Assembly: GCA_003446735.1 (NCBI GenBank) | Contig: DMCJ01000123.1 | Span: 1 to 5,135 of the forward strand | DNA from: Lachnospiraceae bacterium | GTDB taxonomy: Bacteria > Bacillota > Clostridia > Lachnospirales > Lachnospiraceae | Length of the DNA stretch: 5,135 bases | Direction: 5' to 3' | Shown here: in pieces, positions 1-3,868 of the stretch | How the letters are laid out: the number at the start of each line of letters is the position of its first letter | Numbering within the stretch: position 1 is the stretch's first letter | Translations under genes and position numbers: made by a program | The notes under the pieces: model-generated | What the model saw: the letters and a program-made list of their open reading frames with translations, nothing else | What the model was told of the DNA's origin: nothing | Databases searched by the model: none

Positions 1-48
1 AGCGGCAAGAAATACAAGAAGTGCTGCGGAAAGAACAAAGCATCATAA
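1..48 (+). CDS. C-terminal end of a SEC-C motif protein, probably SecA (5' end outside window)
   Basis: Reading from base 1, the frame gives SGKKYKKCCGKNKAS and then TAA at 46-48. SGKKYKKCC is the second half of the SEC-C zinc-binding motif (CxCxSGKKYKxCC), in which the final Cys pair supplies two of the metal ligands. This motif ends most bacterial SecA proteins, the ATPase motor of the Sec export pathway, where it helps bind SecB and phospholipid. It also occurs in small YecA-like and other SEC-C proteins. With only 15 codons visible, the choice of SecA is inference. The first Cys pair and all of the ATPase domain lie upstream of the window. The gene is 62 bp upstream of thrS on the same strand, with no convincing terminator between them, so the two may share a transcript. 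Confidence 0.65.
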   Translation, partial: SGKKYKKCCGKNKAS

Positions 49-97
49 GTATACAGGGCAAATGCCTGTAAATAAAGTGTCCGATGAAATACGGATG

Positions 98-104
98 AAA
101 GGAG
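98..104 (+). promoter_or_regulatory. Ribosome binding site of thrS
   Basis: AAAGGAG lies 6 nt before the ATG at 111, a standard Firmicute Shine-Dalgarno sequence that fixes this start. The rest of the 62-bp gap holds only a small stem, TACAGG (52-57) with CCTGTA (65-70). No convincing promoter and no T-box leader fit in it. Confidence 0.8.
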
Positions 105-110
105 AAGAGT

Positions 111-2162
111 ATGAAGATCACATTAAAAGACGGGAGCAGCCTTGAATTTAATGAGCCTAAGAGCATAATCGAGATCGCTTCCACGATCAGCGAAGGTCTT
201 GCGCGTGTGGCTTGCGCGGGAGAAGTTAACGGAGAGGTTAAGGATTTACGAACTACCATCACCGAGGACTGCACCCTTACCATACTTACCGCAAATGACC
301 CGGAAGGACTGAGGGTGATCCGTCATACCACTTCCCATGTTATGGCACAGGCCGTTAAAAAGCTGTTTCCCGATGCAAAGGTAACCATAGGTCCCGCGAT
401 AGATGACGGTTTCTATTATGATTTCGATCACGCTCCTTTTTCGAGAGAAGATCTGGATAATATAGAAGCCGAGATGAAGAAGATCATAAAGGAAGGTCAT
501 GAATTAACGAGATTTACCCTTCCGAGGGATGAAGCCATCAAGTTCATGAAGGAAAAGGATGAGCCTTTTAAGGTTGAGCTCATCGAGGATCTTCCCGAAG
601 GAAGCGAGATATCCTTCTACGATCAGGGAGGCTTTGTGGATCTGTGCGCAGGTCCCCACCTTATGAACACGAAAGGCATAAAGGCATTTAAATTAATTTC
701 CTCTTCGATGGCATATTGGAGAGGTGATGAAAAGAAGGCCCGCCTTCAGAGGATATACGGTACGGCTTTTGCTAAGAAGGATGAGCTTAATGAATATCTT
801 GAGCATCTTGAGGATATAAAGAGAAGAGATCACAACAGATTAGGCAGGGAGATGGAGATATTTACGACTGTCGATGTCATCGGCCAGGGACTTCCGCTCT
901 TTATGCCCAAGGGTACGAAGATCATCCAGAAGATGCAAAGATGGATCGAGGATCTCGAGGATTATGAGTGGGGCTATGTCCGTACAAGGACACCTTTAAT
1001 GGCCAAGTCCAATCTTTATAAGCTTTCCGATCACTGGTTCCATTACAAGGACGGAATGTTCGTGCTTAACGACGATCTTATGAGTGAGGAAGATGCGCTT
1101 GAGGATCAGAAGCTCTACAGCGATACCGAAGTGGCAATGAAGAATGCCCAGGAGCATGTTTATCAGGATGATAAGGGAAGAGAGGTTATGGCGCTTCGTC
1201 CGATGACCTGTCCTTTCCAGTATTTTGTATATAAGGCTAAGCAGCACAGCTATCGTGATCTTCCCTACCGTATGGGTGAGACTTCCACGCTTTTCAGAAA
1301 TGAGGATTCCGGCGAGATGCACGGTCTTACGAGAGTGCGCCAGTTTACGATCTCCGAGGGTCATCTTATCTGTACGCCCGAACAGATCGCGGATGAATTC
1401 AAGAACTGCGTGAAGCTTGCAAAATACTGCCTGACTACACTCGGCCTTCAGGATGAGGTAACTTACCGCATGAGTAAGTGGGATCCCAAGAATCCTGACA
1501 AATACCTCGGAACGGCTAAGGAGTGGGATATGGTCCAGGGTAAGATGAGAGAGATCTTAAATGATATAGGTCTTGATTATACGGAAGAAGACGGCGAGGC
1601 GGCCTTCTACGGTCCCAAGCTCGATATCCAGGCCAAGAACGTATACGGCAAAGAGGATACGATGATCACGATCCAGCTCGATATGTTCCTTGCCGAGAGA
1701 TACGATATGTATTATATCGATCAGAACGGAGATAAGAAGAGACCTTATATAATCCACAGGACTTCGATGGGATGTTATGAGAGAACGCTCGCCTGGCTCA
1801 TCGAGCATTATGCCGGCAATCTCCCGACATGGCTCTGCCCCGAGCAGGTGCGTATCCTTCCCATATCCGATAAGTTCTTAGATTATGCGGACAGCGTATT
1901 TAAGGAGCTGCGAAAGGCCAATGTGGATGTTACGGTGGATAAGAGATCCGAAAAGATCGGCTATAAGATCCGCGAAGCCCGTCTTGAGCGTGTGCCTTAC
2001 ATGCTGATCGTGGGAGCTGATGAGCAGGAAAAGGGTCTTGTTTCGGTAAGATCGCGTTATCTCGGAGACGAGGGACAGAAGGCGCTTGATGAATTCATCA
2101 CCGCACTTAAGGACGAGATCGATAATAAGACGATAAGAGAGATACAGGTAACCAATGAATAA
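111..2162 (+). CDS. thrS: Threonyl-tRNA synthetase (ThrRS), 683 aa
   Basis: This cytoplasmic class II synthetase charges tRNA-Thr with threonine. Domains in order: TGS (about 1-61); the N2/SAD editing domain (about 65-225), with H72 and H76 of HTTSH and C179/H183 of CAGPH forming the site that removes mischarged serine; the class II catalytic core (about 245-570); and the C-terminal anticodon-binding domain (about 575-670). Active-site zinc ligands are C367 (RPMTCP), H418 (SEGH) and H549 (IIHR). Motif 2 arginine is R396 (LFRNE) and motif 3 arginine is R558 (CYERT). At 683 aa it is about 40 longer than the 642-aa E. coli enzyme. The excess is an acidic insertion at about 319-358, between the HWFHYKDGMF segment and the zinc Cys. 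Around the ligands it also departs from the usual wording (RPMTCPFQ for RPMNCPGH, SEGH for DDAH). All catalytic residues remain, so it should be active. The RBS at 98-104 supports the start. Confidence 0.97.
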   Translation: MKITLKDGSSLEFNEPKSIIEIASTISEGLARVACAGEVNGEVKDLRTTITEDCTLTILTANDPEGLRVIRHTTSHVMAQAVKKLFPDAKVTIGPAIDDGFYYDFDHAPFSREDLDNIEAEMKKIIKEGHELTRFTLPRDEAIKFMKEKDEPFKVELIEDLPEGSEISFYDQGGFVDLCAGPHLMNTKGIKAFKLISSSMAYWRGDEKKARLQRIYGTAFAKKDELNEYLEHLEDIKRRDHNRLGREMEIFTTVDVIGQGLPLFMPKGTKIIQKMQRWIEDLEDYEWGYVRTRTPLMAKSNLYKLSDHWFHYKDGMFVLNDDLMSEEDALEDQKLYSDTEVAMKNAQEHVYQDDKGREVMALRPMTCPFQYFVYKAKQHSYRDLPYRMGETSTLFRNEDSGEMHGLTRVRQFTISEGHLICTPEQIADEFKNCVKLAKYCLTTLGLQDEVTYRMSKWDPKNPDKYLGTAKEWDMVQGKMREILNDIGLDYTEEDGEAAFYGPKLDIQAKNVYGKEDTMITIQLDMFLAERYDMYYIDQNGDKKRPYIIHRTSMGCYERTLAWLIEHYAGNLPTWLCPEQVRILPISDKFLDYADSVFKELRKANVDVTVDKRSEKIGYKIREARLERVPYMLIVGADEQEKGLVSVRSRYLGDEGQKALDEFITALKDEIDNKTIREIQVTNE

Positions 2163-2167
2163 ACAAT

Positions 2168-2199
2168 GTGGCGGGGACAGGTTCCCCGTCACTTTTTTT
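2168..2199 (+). terminator. Rho-independent terminator of thrS, formed by the left end of the palindromic element
   Basis: The bases at 2168-2177 (GTGGCGGGGA) pair with 2183-2192 (TCCCCGTCAC) over 10 pairs, one of them G-U, around a 5-nt loop. Seven Ts follow at once (2193-2199). The hairpin begins 5 nt after the thrS stop. Stem plus U-tract is the textbook intrinsic terminator. The same bases are the left tip of the larger inverted repeat, so one sequence appears to serve both roles. Confidence 0.75.
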
Positions 2200-2388
2200 C
2201 TGCCCGTAGCGTTGTATATGGATTATCAGGGACATGTTTGGTCTCGGCGCTTAGCGATTCGCAAGCGTAGCGTAGCGAGAGCTTAGCGTCCGCTAGGGCA
2301 CCAAACCTGAGCGCGAGCGCTCCTGATAATCTATATACACGCGAAGGGCAGAAGGAAAATGTGACAATGGACCCGTCCCCTGTCACAC
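2168..2388. repeat. ~220-bp imperfect palindromic (MITE/REP-like) element
   Basis: The two halves are inverted copies over most of their length. Paired blocks from outside in: GGGGAC (2173-2178) with GTCCCC (2375-2380); GTCAC (2188-2192) with GTGAC (2361-2365); CTGCCC (2200-2205) with GGGCAG (2346-2351); an 18-pair block with one G-U, 2213-2230 with 2322-2339, which includes GATTATCAGG/CCTGATAATC; and TTTGGT (2237-2242) with ACCAAA (2300-2305). The GC-rich centre (2246-2296) has four copies of TAGCG and small internal stems such as CGCTT/AAGCG. Each tip is itself a small hairpin built on GTGxC...GTCAC and a GGGGAC-type core. No protein is credible inside it. The structure suggests a non-autonomous mobile or REP-type repeat; its family and its number of copies in the genome cannot be told from one copy. 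Confidence 0.7.
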
Positions 2389-2398
2389 AAAAAAAGTA

Positions 2399-2428
2399 TT
2401 GACAAACAGGATCATCCTGTGGTATTGT
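2399..2428 (+). promoter_or_regulatory. SigA-type promoter of rplJ-rplL
   Basis: The -35 box TTGACA (2399-2404) is a perfect consensus. It is followed by an 18-bp spacer and the -10 box TATTGT (2423-2428, 4 of 6 matches), with an extended -10 TG at 2420-2421. Transcription should start near 2434-2437, just before the L10 leader. A run of As (2389-2395) lies directly upstream of the -35 and may act as a weak UP-like element. The palindromic element ends about 10 bp upstream. Confidence 0.75.
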
Positions 2429-2435
2429 AGTTAAC

Positions 2436-2556
2436 GGTTTGTAAAACCTGCCGAAGACAGTAGGTGTCCGAAAGGACGTAAGCGAAGCGCCTACCGAGGA
2501 AGGAAGAGCATGTTATGTTTATTATTCCTCTGTCTTTGCGGGCAGAGGATTTTTTC
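2436..2556 (+). ncRNA. Ribosomal protein L10 leader (autoregulatory attenuator RNA)
   Basis: The leader of the rplJL transcript carries the hallmarks of the Firmicute L10 leader: ACCTGCCGAAGACAG, a stem GTAGG (2460-2464) with CCTAC (2490-2494), an inner GTCC-GAAA-GGAC hairpin (2466-2477), and CCGAGGA after the stem. In Bacillus subtilis the L10(L12)4 complex binds such a leader and favours termination, giving feedback control. Competing pairings are visible here. AAGACAG (2454-2460) is exactly complementary to CTGTCTT (2530-2536), and GAGGAA (2496-2501) to TTCCTC (2525-2530); either would open the terminator at 2526-2555. Binding of the complex to the upstream fold should release the terminator. 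The family call rests on recognised sequence and structure; the mechanism is taken from the family. Confidence 0.85.
2526..2555 (+). terminator. Intrinsic attenuator of the rplJL leader
   Basis: TCCTCTGTC (2526-2534) pairs with GGGCAGAGGA (closing at 2541-2549), a 9-pair stem with one G-U and a 6-nt loop, followed by six Ts (2550-2555). It lies 54 nt before the rplJ start, where it can stop transcription before the gene, and is the output switch of the L10 leader. Confidence 0.85.
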
Positions 2557-2594
2557 ATATCAATGACAGAATGAATCCTTCGGCAATTATTTGG

Positions 2595-2602
2595 AAGGAG
2601 GT
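2595..2602 (+). promoter_or_regulatory. Ribosome binding site deciding the rplJ start
   Basis: AAGGAGGT is a near-perfect anti-16S match 7 nt before the ATG at 2610. An in-frame ATG at 2571 has no such site and would add 13 residues (MNPSAIIWKEVKN) ahead of the normal MAKVE start, translating the ribosome binding site itself. Confidence 0.9.
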
Positions 2603-2609
2603 TAAGAAC

Positions 2610-3221
2610 ATGGCAAAGGTTGAGTTAAAGCAGCCCATCGTGGATGAGATCTCAGGTCATCTTGACGGAGCGCAGGCAGTTGTCCTTGTTGATTACCGCG
2701 GACTTACGGTAGATCAGGATACAAAGATGCGTAAGGACTTAAGAGAAGCCGGCGTTATCTACAAGGTATACAAGAATTCCATGATGAATTTTGCGGTTAA
2801 GGGCACTGACTTCGAGTCTTTATCTGATTATTTCGAAGGCCCCAGCGCTATCGCCATCTCTAAGGATGACGCTACAGCACCTGCGAGGATCTTATGCAAA
2901 TATGCAAAGGATATCGAGGCTCTTGAGATCAAGGGCGGTGTTGTAGAGGGTACTCCCTACGATGCAAAGGCACTTACCGCACTCGCAAGCATTCCCTCAA
3001 GGGAAGAGCTTTTATCCAAGCTGCTCGGTTCCTTACAGTCACCTATCACGAACTTTGCAAGAGTGCTTAAGCAGATCGCTGAAAAAGGCGGCGCAGGCGA
3101 AGAGGCTCCCACAGAGGAAGTAAAGGCTGAGGAAGCACCCGCAGAGGAAGCAAAGGCTGAGGAAGCTCCCGCAGAGGCTGAAGCAGAAGCACCTGTAGAG
3201 GAAGCCAAAGCAGAAGAGTAA
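2610..3221 (+). CDS. rplJ: Large ribosomal subunit protein L10 (uL10), 203 aa, with acidic tail
   Basis: L10 anchors the L7/L12 dimers to the 50S subunit, making the stalk that recruits translation GTPases; with L12 it also represses its own operon through the leader. The start at 2610 is preferred over the in-frame ATG at 2571 because of the AAGGAGGT site. Residues 1-130 form the rRNA-binding domain, with typical segments AVVLVDYRGLTV (about 23-34), YKVYKNSMM (about 51-59) and the GPSAIA block (77-82). The helical spine that binds L12 follows (about 130-158, REELLSKLLGS...FARVLKQIAEK). The protein would normally end near there (L10 is usually about 165-175 aa), but about 43 more residues follow, nearly all Glu, Ala, Pro and Lys, in a 10-residue repeat (EEAPxEExKA). 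rplL follows 27 bp later in the same operon. Confidence 0.97.
   Translation: MAKVELKQPIVDEISGHLDGAQAVVLVDYRGLTVDQDTKMRKDLREAGVIYKVYKNSMMNFAVKGTDFESLSDYFEGPSAIAISKDDATAPARILCKYAKDIEALEIKGGVVEGTPYDAKALTALASIPSREELLSKLLGSLQSPITNFARVLKQIAEKGGAGEEAPTEEVKAEEAPAEEAKAEEAPAEAEAEAPVEEAKAEE
3099..3218 (+). repeat. Tandem repeat coding for the acidic L10 tail
   Basis: Two adjacent 30-bp units, 3099-3128 (EEAPTEEVKA) and 3129-3158 (EEAPAEEAKA), are followed by a decayed copy from 3159 (EEAPAEAEAE) and a partial one ending in PVEEAKAEE. The DNA copies are similar but not identical, and the unit length is a multiple of three, so copy-number changes would keep the frame. This also explains the long open antisense frames here. 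Confidence 0.75.
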
Positions 3222-3235
3222 TTTTGAATATTAAT

Positions 3236-3240
3236 GGAGG
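3236..3240 (+). promoter_or_regulatory. Ribosome binding site deciding the rplL start
   Basis: GGAGG sits 8 nt before the ATG at 3249. The upstream in-frame ATG at 3234 overlaps this site and would add MEENK to the family's usual MAKLSKEE start, so 3249 is chosen. Confidence 0.88.
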
Positions 3241-3248
3241 AAAATAAA

Positions 3249-3629
3249 ATGGCAAAGTTATCCAAAGAAGAAATAATCGAAGCTATCAAGGAATTATCCG
3301 TTTTAGAGTTAAACGACCTTGTTAAGGCTTGTGAAGAAGAATTCGGCGTATCTGCAGCAGCAGGTGTTGTCGTAGCAGCAGCAGGCGGTGCAGCAGCAGG
3401 CGCAGCAGCTGAAGAGAAGGATGAGTTCGATGTAGAGCTTACCGAAGTTGGTCCCAATAAGGTTAAGGTCATCAAGGTTGTTCGTGAAGCTACAGGCCTT
3501 GGCTTAAAGGAAGCAAAGGACGTTGTAGACGGCGCTCCCAAGGTTATCAAGGAAGGCGCTTCCAAGGACGAAGCAAACGATATCAAGACCAAGTTAGAGG
3601 CAGAGGGTGCAAAGGTTACATTAAAGTAA
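3249..3629 (+). CDS. rplL: Large ribosomal subunit protein L7/L12 (bL12), 126 aa
   Basis: This is the multi-copy stalk protein that binds the helical tail of L10 as dimers and contacts EF-Tu, EF-G and other factors on the 50S subunit. Residues 1-33 form the N-terminal dimerisation domain (MAKLSKEEIIEAIKELSVLE...). Residues 35-55 are the flexible hinge, here almost all Ala, Gly and Val, coded by runs of GCA. Residues 57-126 are the factor-binding C-terminal domain, with the conserved KVKVIKVVRE (71-80) and TGLGLKEAK (82-90) segments and the VTLK end. The length is normal for the family. The coding sequence shows strong preference for a few codons (GCA, AAG, GAA), as expected of a very highly expressed gene. 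It is translated from the rplJ promoter, 27 bp after rplJ; rpoB follows after a 239-bp gap. Confidence 0.98.
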   Translation: MAKLSKEEIIEAIKELSVLELNDLVKACEEEFGVSAAAGVVVAAAGGAAAGAAAEEKDEFDVELTEVGPNKVKVIKVVREATGLGLKEAKDVVDGAPKVIKEGASKDEANDIKTKLEAEGAKVTLK

Positions 3630-3653
3630 TCAGCCCGCAAAAAAAGATCTTAA

Positions 3654-3682
3654 GTGTGCCGGGGAATCAGTCCCCGGCATAC
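3654..3682 (+). terminator. Hairpin after rplL, probable partial terminator or processing site
   Basis: GTGTGCCGGGGA (3654-3665) pairs with TCCCCGGCATAC (3671-3682) over 12 pairs, one G-U, around a 5-nt loop. The following bases (ATATTCT) are only weakly U-rich, so full termination on the + strand is doubtful. A run of seven As (3639-3645) lies upstream, so on the - strand the hairpin would be followed, after a few bases, by seven Us. By position it matches the rplL-rpoB attenuator or RNA-processing region known in E. coli; that role is inference here. Confidence 0.5.
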
Positions 3683-3719
3683 ATATTCTAAAAAAACGCG
3701 TGATATTCCAAACTTTTTC

Positions 3720-3748
3720 TTGACGCGGATTTCCATTTGTAGTAAACT
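3720..3748 (+). promoter_or_regulatory. SigA-type promoter of rpoB
   Basis: The -35 box TTGACG (3720-3725, 5 of 6) is followed by a 17-bp spacer and the -10 box TAAACT (3743-3748, 4 of 6). A T-rich stretch (CTTTTTCT) lies just upstream of the -35. Start of transcription near 3755 would give a leader of about 114 nt before rpoB. This promoter would let rpoB be expressed apart from rplJL. Confidence 0.6.
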
Positions 3749-3754
3749 GGATAA

Positions 3755-3868
3755 TGCACTATTGTGGAGCGATAGGCTTTTTATGCCCATTTTTACCATG
3801 AGAGTGCGGGTCGTAAACGCCCGCGAAAGCGTGTTTACTCCAATATTAAAGAACGGGGTGAAATGTCA
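3755..3868 (+). promoter_or_regulatory. Structured 5' leader of rpoB with two competing hairpins
   Basis: Hairpin A: GCGGG (3806-3810) with CCCGC (3820-3824), continued by CG/CG (3812-3813 with 3818-3819) around a TAAA loop. Hairpin B: GTAAAC (3813-3818) with GTTTAC (3833-3838), capped by CGC-GAAA-GCG (3822-3831). They share bases 3813-3824, so only one can form at a time. No T-run follows either, so a transcription terminator is unlikely; the region ends about 17 nt before the ribosome binding site. I do not recognise it as a named RNA family. Its 5' boundary rests on the predicted promoter. Confidence 0.4.
3855..3861 (+). promoter_or_regulatory. Ribosome binding site of rpoB
   Basis: GGGGTGA, an AGGAGGTGA-like match with one key substitution, lies 10 nt (from the last G of its GGGG core) before the ATG at 3869 but only 4 nt before the ATG at 3863. 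The spacing and the family's usual MEKNRIRP N-terminus favour 3869. Confidence 0.6.

Noticed and set aside
52..70. Small hairpin TACAGG/CCTGTA before thrS as a terminator of the upstream gene
   Set aside because: Only six pairs and followed by AATAAAG with no U-run, so termination is not supported.
2246..2296. Repeated TAGCG units as a CRISPR-like or iteron array
   Set aside because: Units are 5 bp, irregularly spaced and part of a palindrome core. No spacers, replication gene or cas gene is present.
2189..2386. 65-codon open frame on the - strand
   Set aside because: It lies entirely inside the palindromic element and its sequence reflects the inverted repeats. No recognisable protein or good ribosome binding site.
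2571..2609. Upstream in-frame ATG as the rplJ start
   Set aside because: It would translate through the AAGGAGGT ribosome binding site and add 13 residues not typical of L10.
2957..3640. Long (227-codon) open frame on the - strand across rplJ and rplL
   Set aside because: It is the complement of the Ala/Glu-rich repeats and hinge, giving a low-complexity Ser/Ala product. Two certain genes occupy the + strand.
3750..3755. GATAAT as the -10 box of the rpoB promoter
   Set aside because: It resembles TATAAT better than TAAACT, but would leave a 24-bp spacer from TTGACG and no other -35 box fits.
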